Assembly: GCA_040385825.1 (NCBI GenBank)
Contig: JAZKGQ010000018.1
Location: forward strand, 1-64,000
DNA length: 64,000 nt
Reading direction: 5' to 3'
Source of the DNA: JANNNF01 sp040385825
GTDB taxonomy: Bacteria; Pseudomonadota; Alphaproteobacteria; Rhodobacterales; Rhodobacteraceae
Shown here: positions 1 through 7,661 of the stretch, one piece after another
Position numbering within the stretch: the first letter of the stretch is position 1
How the letters are laid out: each line of letters begins with the position of its first letter
Position numbers and translations under genes: made by a program
The notes under the pieces: model-generated
Database searches by the model: none
The model's input: the letters and a program-made list of their open reading frames with translations, nothing else
What the model was told of the DNA's origin: nothing

Positions 1-77
1 GAAAATGGCCGCGTAAGTTCTACGAATGCACCCTGTTAGAAATGGGGGGATTACCTGGCGGACAGGGCGTAACATCA

Positions 78-101
78 GGTTAAGATAACCGCACAAGCGG
101 T
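78..101. promoter_or_regulatory. Two overlapping inverted repeats upstream of the qui/pca operon
   Basis: Positions 78-90 read GGTTA, AGA, TAACC (perfect 5-bp arms). Positions 88-101 read ACCGC, ACAA, GCGGT (perfect 5-bp arms). The two share bases 88-90. They could be a regulator operator or part of a leader for the downstream operon; no regulator gene is in this part of the window, so the role is inference. Confidence 0.3.
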
Positions 102-184
102 ATTTGCAGGCAAGATCAACCTGCGGGATGCTGGCGCAGCGGGCAGGTAGACTGTCTGGCCGGGCTGTCAGGGGGGAAACCGAC

Positions 185-325
185 ATGCTGATCACATCCG
201 AACTTGTCGCACCGATAAAGGCCGCACAGATAAAGGCCGCACCACCAAAGGCAGCACCACCAAAGGCCACAGCGCCAAATGCCACAGCGCCAAAGGCCAG
301 TCCGGGCCGGTCTTGCCTTCCTTGA
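185..325 (+). CDS. Possible small leader ORF, Lys/Ala/Pro repeats (46 aa)
   Basis: A 46-codon ORF begins with ATG behind a purine-rich stretch (GGGGGGAAA) at good spacing and ends 119 bp before quiC. The peptide is low complexity, with a repeated K-A-A-P-P / K-A-T-A-P pattern from about residue 11 to 39 and no signal peptide or membrane segment. I recognise no family. It may be a leader peptide or a chance ORF created by the underlying tandem repeat. The ribosome-binding site is the main reason to list it. Confidence 0.25.
   Translation: MLITSELVAPIKAAQIKAAPPKAAPPKATAPNATAPKASPGRSCLP
213..299. repeat. Degenerate 12- to 15-bp tandem repeat
   Basis: About six imperfect copies of an AAAGGCCGCACC-like unit run head to tail (variants AAAGGCAGCACC and AAAGGCCACAGC). 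They fall inside the small ORF at 185-325 and upstream of quiC. Copy number could vary between strains. Confidence 0.55.
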
Positions 326-444
326 GCCAGCCCTGCCCCTGCCGCGGCATCCCGACAGCCCCGTGCGCGCCAGAAAGCCGTGGCGCGGACCTGTCTGCCG
401 GGAACCGGAACGCGCCGTGACCTGACCGAAGCAAAGGATGCGAC

Positions 445-2337
445 ATGAAAACCTCGATCGCCACTGTCTCCATCTCGGGCACCTTTGCCGAAAAGCTTGA
501 CGCCATTGCCGGTGCCGGCTTCGACGGGATCGAGATTTTCGAGCAGGATTTCATCGCCTCCGATTTCACCCCGGCCGAGGTGGGCCGCATGGTGCGCGAC
601 CACGGGCTGAACATCACCCTGTTTCAGCCCTTCCGCGATTTTGAAGGCCTGCCCGAACCGCAGCGCGCCCGCGCCTTTGCCCGCGCCGCCCGCAAGTTCG
701 ACCTGATGAACCAGCTTGGCACCGATCTGGTGCTGGTCTGTTCCAGCGTGCACCCCGCCGCCATGGGCGGGATCGACCGGATGGCCGCCGATTTCGCGGC
801 GCTTGGCGATCTGGCGCAATCGCATGGCATAAGGGTCGGCTTCGAGGCGCTGGCCTGGGGCCGCCATGTGAACGACCACCGCGACGCTTGGGAGGTGGTG
901 CGCCGAGCCGATCATCCGAATGTCGGGCTGATCCTGGACAGCTTTCACACGCTGGGCCGCAGGATCGACCCCGAAACCATCCGCCGCATTCCCGGCGACC
1001 GGATATTTTTCGTGCAACTGGCCGATGCGCCTGCCATCGACATGGATCTTCTGTACTGGTCGCGCCATTTCCGCAACATGCCGGGCGAGGGCGATCTGGA
1101 TGTCACCGGCTTCATGCGTGCCGTGGTGGCCACCGGCTATGCAGGGCCGCTGAGCCTCGAGATCTTCAACGACCAGTTCCGCGCGGGCCTGCCCCGGCTG
1201 GTGGCGCATGACGGCCATCGCAGCCTGATCTCGCTGATGGACCGTGTGCGCCGCAGCGAACCCACCCTGCCGGTGGACCTGCCCGATTTTCCCGCCGCAG
1301 CCCCGGTGCAGCGGGTCGAGTTCATCGAATTCGCCACCGCCCCGGACGAGGCCCCGGCGCTGGAATCGCTGCTGGCCGCCACCGGCTTTGCCCGCGCGGG
1401 GGCGCATGTGTCCAAGCCTGTCACCCTGTGGCGGCAAGGCGGGGTCAATGTGCTGGTCAACACCGACAGCCTGGGCTTTGCCCACACGTCCTATGTGGCG
1501 CATGGGACAACCGTGTCCGAAGTCGCGCTGCTGGTGCCCGATGCGAAGGCCACCCATGCCCGCGCCCGCGCCCTGCTGGCGCAGGATCACAACCCGCCCG
1601 CCGGGGCGGGCGAGCTGGACATTCCCGCCATCCGCGGTGTGGGCGGCAGCATCATCCGCCTGCTGGACGCGGGGTCAGACCTGTCGCGCATCTGGACAGT
1701 GGATTTCCGCAGCGACACGGGGTCATCGACGGGCCCGTCTGTCGGCGCGGGCCTGACCGGCATCGACCATCTGGGCCAGACCATGGCCTATGACGAGATG
1801 CTCAGCTGGGCGCTGTTCTATGCGGCGATCTTTGGCGCGCAAAAGGCCCCGATGGTCGATGTGGCCGACCCCGACGGGCTGGTGCGCAGCCAGGCGGTGC
1901 AATCGGGCGGCCTGCGCATCACCCTGAACGGAGCCGAGGCCCGGCGCACCTTGGCCGGGCGGTTTGTCGAGGAAACCTTCGGGGCCTCGGTGCAGCACAT
2001 CGCCTTTGCCACCGATGACATCTTTGCCACGGCAGCACGGCTGGCGACCTCGGGCTTTCCGCTGCTGCAGATCGGCGACAACTATTATGACGATGTCGAG
2101 GCCCGGTTCGGGCTGGATGCGGCGCTGGTGGCCCGGATGCGGGCGGCGAACATCCTGTATGACGAAGACGCGGGCGGGCAGTTCTTTCAGCTTTATTCCA
2201 CTCCGCGCGCCGACGGGTTCTTTTTCGAGATCGTCCAGCGTCGGGGCAATTATCCGGGCTACGGCGCACCGAACGCTCCATTCCGCATCGCGGCCCAGAA
2301 ACGCAGCACCCGCCCCGCCGGAATGCCGCATCTTTGA
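445..2337 (+). CDS. quiC: 3-dehydroshikimate dehydratase, fused to HPPD-like domain (QuiC type)
   Basis: Likely converts 3-dehydroshikimate to protocatechuate in the cytoplasm, the entry step from quinate/shikimate into the beta-ketoadipate route. Residues 1 to about 270 form a xylose-isomerase-like TIM barrel (sugar phosphate isomerase/epimerase, AsbF type) with the expected acidic and His metal ligands in GFEALAWGRH, ILDSFH and LSLEIFND. Residues from about 290 to 610 resemble the vicinal-oxygen-chelate fold of 4-hydroxyphenylpyruvate dioxygenase. The 630-aa two-domain layout matches the QuiC fusion of Pseudomonas as I know it. The start has an AAAGGATG ribosome-binding site. It is the first gene of a seven-gene run with the pca genes, which supports the assignment over a generic dioxygenase. 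Confidence 0.85.
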   Translation: MKTSIATVSISGTFAEKLDAIAGAGFDGIEIFEQDFIASDFTPAEVGRMVRDHGLNITLFQPFRDFEGLPEPQRARAFARAARKFDLMNQLGTDLVLVCSSVHPAAMGGIDRMAADFAALGDLAQSHGIRVGFEALAWGRHVNDHRDAWEVVRRADHPNVGLILDSFHTLGRRIDPETIRRIPGDRIFFVQLADAPAIDMDLLYWSRHFRNMPGEGDLDVTGFMRAVVATGYAGPLSLEIFNDQFRAGLPRLVAHDGHRSLISLMDRVRRSEPTLPVDLPDFPAAAPVQRVEFIEFATAPDEAPALESLLAATGFARAGAHVSKPVTLWRQGGVNVLVNTDSLGFAHTSYVAHGTTVSEVALLVPDAKATHARARALLAQDHNPPAGAGELDIPAIRGVGGSIIRLLDAGSDLSRIWTVDFRSDTGSSTGPSVGAGLTGIDHLGQTMAYDEMLSWALFYAAIFGAQKAPMVDVADPDGLVRSQAVQSGGLRITLNGAEARRTLAGRFVEETFGASVQHIAFATDDIFATAARLATSGFPLLQIGDNYYDDVEARFGLDAALVARMRAANILYDEDAGGQFFQLYSTPRADGFFFEIVQRRGNYPGYGAPNAPFRIAAQKRSTRPAGMPHL

Positions 2338-2406
2338 GGCCCCGCATATTCAAGGCCCACGGGCGGCCGTTTCCCAAAGCACGGGTTTTCGACAGGAGGA
2401 CAGACG

Positions 2407-3192
2407 ATGCAGGCCCTGACACGCCCCCATGGCACGCTGCATGTGCAGGCGGATGGTCCCGAAACCGGGCCGGCCGTGGTGTTTGCCAACTCGCTTGGCA
2501 CCGACCTGCGGCTGTGGGACGCCGTGCTGCCGCTGCTGCCGCCGGGGTTGCGCACCATCCGCTATGACAAGCGCGGCCACGGGCTGTCGTCGCTTGGCGG
2601 GGGGGCGGTGATCGACGATCATGCCGATGATGCGATTGCAGTGATCGAACAGGTGGCGCGCGGCCCGGTGGTGTTTGTCGGCCTGTCGATCGGCGGGCTG
2701 ATCGGGCAGGTGGTGGCCAGCCGCCGACCCGACCTTGTGCGCGCACTGGTGCTGTCGAACACGGGCGCGCGGCTGGGCACGGCGAAAGGTTGGCAGGCGC
2801 GGATCGATGCCGTCACCACAGGCGGGCTGGACAGCATCGCCGATGCGGTGATGGAGCGCTGGTTCGCCCCGGCCTTTCGGGCCACGCCCGACCTTGCGCT
2901 GTGGCGGGCCATGCTGACCCGCACCCCTGCCGCCGGATACACCGCCGCCTGTGCCGCCCTTGGCGCCGCAGACCAGACCGCGGCCACCCGTGCCCTGCGC
3001 CTGCCTGTGCTGGTGATTGCGGGGTCTGAGGATGGCGCCAGCCCGACGGCGGTGGTCCGGGCTACCGCTGACCTGATCGCCGGGGCCGTCTTCCATGAAA
3101 TTCCCGGCGCAGGGCATCTGCCTTGCGTCGAAACCCCTGCCGCCTGGGCCGCGCTGGTGGCCCCCTTTCTGAAGGTTCACAGCCATGTCTGA
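2407..3192 (+). CDS. pcaD: 3-oxoadipate enol-lactonase PcaD
   Basis: An alpha/beta-hydrolase of 261 aa that hydrolyses beta-ketoadipate enol-lactone to beta-ketoadipate. The nucleophile elbow GLSIGG is near residue 97, a charge-relay Asp is expected around GSEDGASP, and the His lies in GAGHLPC near the C-terminus. An AGGAGG ribosome-binding site precedes the ATG. The 3' end overlaps pcaC by 8 bp, so the two are probably translationally coupled. Neighbouring pcaC, pcaH, pcaG and pcaB fix the substrate, which sequence alone would leave open among alpha/beta-hydrolases. Confidence 0.9.
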   Translation: MQALTRPHGTLHVQADGPETGPAVVFANSLGTDLRLWDAVLPLLPPGLRTIRYDKRGHGLSSLGGGAVIDDHADDAIAVIEQVARGPVVFVGLSIGGLIGQVVASRRPDLVRALVLSNTGARLGTAKGWQARIDAVTTGGLDSIADAVMERWFAPAFRATPDLALWRAMLTRTPAAGYTAACAALGAADQTAATRALRLPVLVIAGSEDGASPTAVVRATADLIAGAVFHEIPGAGHLPCVETPAAWAALVAPFLKVHSHV

Positions 3193-3580
3193 CCTGACCG
3201 CCAAGGGCATGAAAACCCGCCGCCGCGTGCTGGGCGATGCCCATGTCAACCGTGCCGAGGCCGCCAAGACCGCCGCCGACGCGGCCTTTCAGGCGCTGAT
3301 CACCGATGCCGCCTGGGGCCATGTCTGGGCGCGCGACACCATCTCGTTGCGCGAACGCTCGATGCTGACCATTGCGCTGCTGGCGGGGCTGGGCAATGAC
3401 CACGAACTGGCCCTGCACATCCGCGCCACCGCCAACACCGGGGCGACCGAGACCGATGTGACGGAGGCCCTGCTGCACGTCGCCATCTATGCGGGCGTGC
3501 CCCGCGCCAACCACGCCATCAGGATCGCCAAGGAAACCTTCGCCGCCATGGCCTCTGCCACACCCGAGGAAACCCCATGA
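3185..3580 (+). CDS. pcaC: 4-carboxymuconolactone decarboxylase PcaC
   Basis: A 131-aa stand-alone member of the carboxymuconolactone decarboxylase (AhpD-like) family. It decarboxylates 4-carboxymuconolactone to the enol-lactone used by PcaD. The central stretch RERSMLTIALLAGLGNDHEL and the AGVPRANHA segment are characteristic of the family. In some bacteria PcaC is fused to PcaD; here they are separate genes overlapping by 8 bp. The stop overlaps the pcaH start as ATGA, indicating one transcript. Confidence 0.9.
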   Translation: MSDLTAKGMKTRRRVLGDAHVNRAEAAKTAADAAFQALITDAAWGHVWARDTISLRERSMLTIALLAGLGNDHELALHIRATANTGATETDVTEALLHVAIYAGVPRANHAIRIAKETFAAMASATPEETP

Positions 3581-4299
3581 AACCCGCCGAGTTCCATCAG
3601 CGCGACCGTCGCTGGCACCCCGCCGCCCTGACGCCCGACTACAAGACATCGGTGGCGCGCAGCCCGCGTCTGGCGCTGCTGTCGCTGCAAGGGTCGCTGT
3701 CGGAAATCACCGGGCCGACCTTCAGGCATTCTGACATCGACCCCATCGACAACGACCTGATCCGGAACTGGGCCAGAACCGGCGATCCGGTGGGCGAGCG
3801 GATCATCGTGCATGGCCGCGTGCTGGACGAAAACGGCCGCGGCGTGCCGCAAACCCTGGTCGAGATCTGGCAGGCCAATGCCAGTGGCCGCTACCGGCAC
3901 AAGAAGGACGGCTATCTGGGCGCGTTGGACCCCAATTTCGGCGGCTGCGGTCGCACCCTGACCGATGAAAGCGGATATTACTGCTTTCGCACCATCAAGC
4001 CCGGCGCCTATCCGTGGCGCAACTGGGTCAACAACTGGCGGCCCGCGCATATCCATGTGTCGGTGTTCGGCACCGCCTTCAGCCAGCGCCTGATCACCCA
4101 GATGTATTTTGAAGGTGACCCGCTGATCGCCAGATGCCCCATCGTGGCCACCATCCCCGACCCCCGCGCCATCGATCAGCTGATCGCACCGCTGGACATG
4201 AACGCCGCCGTGCCACTGGACTGTCTGGCCTACAAGTTCGACATCATCCTGCGCGGGCGCAGGTCCACCCTGTTCGAGAACCGCCCCGAGGGGAACTGA
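3577..4299 (+). CDS. pcaH: Protocatechuate 3,4-dioxygenase beta subunit PcaH
   Basis: The iron-carrying subunit (240 aa) of the intradiol dioxygenase that opens the protocatechuate ring to 3-carboxy-cis,cis-muconate. All four Fe(III) ligands can be picked out: Tyr106 and Tyr145 (GAYPW), His158 and His160 (PAHIHVSVFG), at spacings matching the Pseudomonas enzyme. The N-terminal segment RDRRWHPAAL is typical of the beta subunit. The gene overlaps pcaC by 4 bp and is followed after 24 bp by pcaG, its structural partner. Confidence 0.95.
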   Translation: MKPAEFHQRDRRWHPAALTPDYKTSVARSPRLALLSLQGSLSEITGPTFRHSDIDPIDNDLIRNWARTGDPVGERIIVHGRVLDENGRGVPQTLVEIWQANASGRYRHKKDGYLGALDPNFGGCGRTLTDESGYYCFRTIKPGAYPWRNWVNNWRPAHIHVSVFGTAFSQRLITQMYFEGDPLIARCPIVATIPDPRAIDQLIAPLDMNAAVPLDCLAYKFDIILRGRRSTLFENRPEGN

Positions 4300-4323
4300 A
4301 CAGGCGAAGCAGAGGGAACCAAG

Positions 4324-4935
4324 ATGCCACAACCGCTTGACTATCTGAAGGAATCCGCCTCGCAGACCGCAGGCCCCTATGTTCACATCGGGCTTGCGCC
4401 GGGGGCTGCGGGGTTTGACATCTACCGCCGCGAACTGGGGCAGGACATCGCCGGGCCGGACGCGCCGGGGGAACGCATCCGGGTCGAGGGCGTGGTGCTG
4501 GACGGCACCGGCGCTGCGGTCAAGGATGTGCTGCTGGAACTGTGGCAGGCCGATGCCGCAGGCATCTACCCCCACCCCGAAGACCCGCGCGCCGCAAAGG
4601 CGGCCCCCGGCTTTCGTGGCTGGGGGCGGGTGATCAGCGATTTTGACAGCGGCCTCTGGGCCTTCGACACCATCAAGCCGGGGCCGGTGACGGGCCGCAA
4701 CGGGCGGATGATGGCCCCGCACATCAACCTGTGGATCGTGGCGCGCGGCATCAACATCGGGCTGAACACCCGCCTGTATTTCGAGGACGAGGACAACAGC
4801 GCCGACCCTGTGCTGACCCTGATCGAACACCCCCCCCGCCGCGAGACGCTGTTGGCGCGCCGGATCTCTGCCGGCCTCTACCGCTTTGACATCTGCCTGC
4901 AGGGCGACGGCGAAACCGTGTTTCTGGACATCTGA
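4324..4935 (+). CDS. pcaG: Protocatechuate 3,4-dioxygenase alpha subunit PcaG
   Basis: The 203-aa partner of PcaH in the (alpha-beta)n dioxygenase. It shares the intradiol fold (GPYVHIGLAP, DAAGIYPHPEDPR, PGFRGWGR, APHINLWIVARG) but lacks the Tyr/His iron set, as expected for the alpha subunit: the beta-subunit HIH site reads HINL here. It begins with ATG behind GAGGGAACCAAG and ends 3 bp before the next gene. Confidence 0.95.
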   Translation: MPQPLDYLKESASQTAGPYVHIGLAPGAAGFDIYRRELGQDIAGPDAPGERIRVEGVVLDGTGAAVKDVLLELWQADAAGIYPHPEDPRAAKAAPGFRGWGRVISDFDSGLWAFDTIKPGPVTGRNGRMMAPHINLWIVARGINIGLNTRLYFEDEDNSADPVLTLIEHPPRRETLLARRISAGLYRFDICLQGDGETVFLDI

Positions 4936-4938
4936 CCC

Positions 4939-5793
4939 ATGCCCGTTTCAACCGATCCCGGTCCTTGCATCATCTGCGTGGCGATCACCGGCTCGCTGCC
5001 GCGCAAGGCCGACAATCCGGCGGTGCCAATCACGATTGCCGAACAGATCGACAGCACGCAGGCCGCGTTCGAGGCCGGGGCCACCATCGCCCATTGCCAT
5101 GTGCGCAATGACGACGAGACGCCCTCGTCAGACCCCGAAAGGTTCGCCGCGCTGAAAGAGGGGCTGGAACGGCATTGCCCCGGCATGATCATCCAGCTTT
5201 CCACCGGCGGTCGGTCGGGGGCTGGTCAGACCCGTGGCGGCATGCTGCCCTTGCGCCCCGACATGGCCAGCCTGTCGGTGGGGTCGAACAACTTTCCCAC
5301 CCGCGTCTATGAAAATCCGCCCGATCTGGTCGACTGGCTGGCATACGAGATGGTGAAATACGCCGTGAAGCCCGAGATAGAGGCCTTCGATCTGTCGCAT
5401 ATCCTGAAAGCGCGCGCGATGTGGGACAAGGGCCAGATCCAGCACCGCCCCTATGTGCAGTTCGTGATGGGGGTCAGGAACGCGATGCCCGCCGACCGCG
5501 CGGTGTTCGAGTACTACATCCAGACCGTGCACCGCCTGTTCGGTCCCGATGCGCCCTGGTGTGCCGCCGGGATCGGACCGGCCCAGATCGTGCTGAACGA
5601 CTGGGCGGTGGCGTCGGGCGGCCATGCCCGCACCGGGCTGGAGGACAACGTGCGGCTGGACAAGGCCACACTGGCCCCGTCCAACGCGGCGCTGGTGCGG
5701 CGGGTGGCGGATCTGTGCGACAAATACCACCGGCCGGTGGCGACCTGGGCGCAGGCCCGCGCGATCCTTGGGCTGCCGGGGGGCGCTGCATGA
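4939..5793 (+). CDS. Beta-keto acid cleavage enzyme (BKACE, DUF849 family)
   Basis: A 284-aa TIM-barrel enzyme of the 3-keto-5-aminohexanoate cleavage family. Members condense a beta-keto acid with acetyl-CoA to give acetoacetate plus a new acyl-CoA. The metal-binding HxH is His52/His54 (AHCHVRNDD), and the catalytic acidic residue is in SGGHARTGLEDN near residue 235. It lies 3 bp after pcaG and before pcaB. Because no pcaI, pcaJ or pcaF is in the window, I infer it may act on beta-ketoadipate, giving succinyl-CoA and acetoacetate. Another beta-keto acid remains possible; the family call is firmer than the substrate. Confidence 0.85.
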   Translation: MPVSTDPGPCIICVAITGSLPRKADNPAVPITIAEQIDSTQAAFEAGATIAHCHVRNDDETPSSDPERFAALKEGLERHCPGMIIQLSTGGRSGAGQTRGGMLPLRPDMASLSVGSNNFPTRVYENPPDLVDWLAYEMVKYAVKPEIEAFDLSHILKARAMWDKGQIQHRPYVQFVMGVRNAMPADRAVFEYYIQTVHRLFGPDAPWCAAGIGPAQIVLNDWAVASGGHARTGLEDNVRLDKATLAPSNAALVRRVADLCDKYHRPVATWAQARAILGLPGGAA

Positions 5794-5893
5794 CCCCTGC
5801 CACATTGCGCCCGGCGGCAGAAGCGGTGATTGTCCGGCAGGATCAGCGCGCAGATGCGCCGCAGCACCTGCCCCTGAACCCGAAAGGATTGCG

Positions 5894-7246
5894 ATGCCCG
5901 CCGCCCCTGCCGATTCCCTGATCTACGGCCAGTTGTTCGGCGATGCGGACACCGCCCGCCTGTTCACCGACAGCGCGGAAATCCGCGCGATGCTGCTGGT
6001 GGAAGGGGCGCTGGCGCGGGTGCAGGGCCGGCTGGGCCTGATCCCCGCCGAGGCCGCCGCCTTCATCGACCGCGCCGCGCAAGAGGTGGTGATCGACCCG
6101 TCTGCCATGGCCGCCGCCACCGCGCGCAACGGTGTGCCGGTCCCCGCGCTGCTGGCGGCGTTCCGCAAGGGGGCCAGCGCGCCTGCCCCGATGCAGTATC
6201 TGCACTGGGGCGCCACCAGCCAGGATATCATGGACACCGGGCTTGCCCTACGCCTGCGCCCGATGCTGCGGCTGTGGGACGATCGCCTTGCCGCCCTGCT
6301 GGCGCGGCTTGGCGCGCTGGCCGAGGCCACGGCCAGCCTGCCGATGACCGCCCGCACCTATGGTCAGGCGGCGACACCGACCAGCTTTGGCGCAGTCGTG
6401 GCAAGCTGGGGCTGGCCGGTTCTGGGCTGGCACGACCGTCTGCCGCCGCTGCGCGACAGCCTGCTGGCCGTGTCGCTGTCGGGGGCGGCGGGCACGCTGT
6501 CGGCGATGGGCGATGCGGGGCCTGCGGTGCGCGCGGGCCTTGCTGCCGAACTGGGGCTGACCGACCCCGGCCACAGCTGGCACAGCGACCGGTCGGGCCC
6601 CGGCCAGCTGGCCGCCTTTGCCGCCGGGCTGGCGGGCAGTCTGGGCAAACTGGCCGAGGATGTCCTTCTGCTGTGCCAGTCGGGCGTGGCCGAGGTCAGC
6701 CTTGGTGGTGCGGGCGGGGCCTCGTCGACCATGCCGCAAAAGCAGAACCCGGTGGCCGCGTCGGCGCTGGTGGCGCTGGCGCGGCATGTGATCGGGCTGG
6801 CGGCCCTTGTGCAGGGCGCCGCCCTGCACCGCCAGCAGCGCGACGGGGCGGCCTGGTTCGCCGAGTGGCTGTCCCTGCCGCAACTGTGCATCTGCACCGG
6901 CCGCATGCTGTCACTGGCGGACGAGATCATGGCCAGTCTTGCCCCTGACGGCGCCGCCATGGCCCGTGCGCTTGAGGGCGGGCCAGAGGGCGCGCTGGGG
7001 CTGATCCACGCCGAGGCGCTCAGCTTTGCGCTGGCCCGGCAGATGCCCCGCCCCGAGGCGCAGGCGGTGGTCAGCGATCTCTGCGCGCAGGCCAGCGCGA
7101 CCGCCACGCCGCTGCTGGCCCTGCTGGCCGGCCGCTATCCGCAAACCGACTGGGCCGCGACGCTGGCGGCCGCAGGCCTGGGCCAGGCCCCCGCCGAAGC
7201 CCGCGCCTTCGCCGCCCGCCTGCACCACATCAGACCCTGCGCATGA
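5894..7246 (+). CDS. pcaB: 3-carboxy-cis,cis-muconate cycloisomerase PcaB
   Basis: A 450-aa member of the fumarase/aspartase/adenylosuccinate-lyase superfamily that cyclises 3-carboxy-cis,cis-muconate to 4-carboxymuconolactone. The superfamily signature loop is seen as GGASSTMPQKQNPV near residues 276-289, and HWGATSQDIMDTG near 104-116 is the conserved substrate-binding segment. The start chosen has GAAAGGATTGCG before ATG; an open frame continues upstream into the BKACE gene but has no good start. A 100-bp gap separates it from that gene. It closes the operon and has no obvious terminator behind it. Confidence 0.92.
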   Translation: MPAAPADSLIYGQLFGDADTARLFTDSAEIRAMLLVEGALARVQGRLGLIPAEAAAFIDRAAQEVVIDPSAMAAATARNGVPVPALLAAFRKGASAPAPMQYLHWGATSQDIMDTGLALRLRPMLRLWDDRLAALLARLGALAEATASLPMTARTYGQAATPTSFGAVVASWGWPVLGWHDRLPPLRDSLLAVSLSGAAGTLSAMGDAGPAVRAGLAAELGLTDPGHSWHSDRSGPGQLAAFAAGLAGSLGKLAEDVLLLCQSGVAEVSLGGAGGASSTMPQKQNPVAASALVALARHVIGLAALVQGAALHRQQRDGAAWFAEWLSLPQLCICTGRMLSLADEIMASLAPDGAAMARALEGGPEGALGLIHAEALSFALARQMPRPEAQAVVSDLCAQASATATPLLALLAGRYPQTDWAATLAAAGLGQAPAEARAFAARLHHIRPCA

Positions 7247-7661
7247 TGGCGGCGGTGGTCAGCCGCTGGCCAGGATCATCCTTCCCCCGCGCCCAGGGTC
7301 CGCTGCGCCATGGCGGGCAGTAGCGGGGGTTGTGGCCCCACTGGCCGATGCGCGAAGCGGGGCCGTTCTCCTGCCCGCCACAGCCTGACCATCCGGTCGA
7401 ATCTGTTGCGCGATGGACAAGGCAGGGTTCTGATCGCCAAACCCGCCTGAACCCTTTTCGTTCCCGTCAGGAATTGTGCAGATTGCCAGCCCCTTAGGCA
7501 GATGGATTGTTGTCGAAATTATTGTCGACAAAATTATTGACAAAATGATCCGCAATTCTGACAGTGCTTGCAGGACGACAGGCGCCGCCGCACCGTCCGT
7601 CACCGACCCGCACATGCCAGCACCAGACCGGCAAGAGGCGGGCCTTCAACAGGGGCCGATC
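7247..7661. other. 415-bp intergenic region before the ABC importer operon
   Basis: No convincing gene. The first 200 bp are GC-rich with no T-run terminator. The stretch 7500-7560 is markedly AT-rich and holds the TTGTCGACAA operator-like cluster described separately. A longer open frame from 7476 into the binding protein lacks any signal-peptide logic and is not used as the start. Confidence 0.6.
7506..7548. promoter_or_regulatory. AT-rich operator-like cluster around TTGTCGACAA
   Basis: A perfect 10-bp palindrome TTGTCGACAA lies at 7522-7531. It is flanked by related segments, ATTGTTGTCGAAAT on the left and ATTATTGACAAAAT on the right, giving three repeats of an ATTnTTGTCGA / TTGACAAAAT theme. 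A TTGTCTACA...TGTAGTCAA site of the same type lies in front of the GntR gene at 18434-18455. I infer that the GntR/FCD regulator binds both. Confidence 0.5.

Noticed and set aside
7476..7661. Longer start for the substrate-binding protein
   Set aside because: It would translate the operator-like cluster and bury the signal peptide inside the protein.
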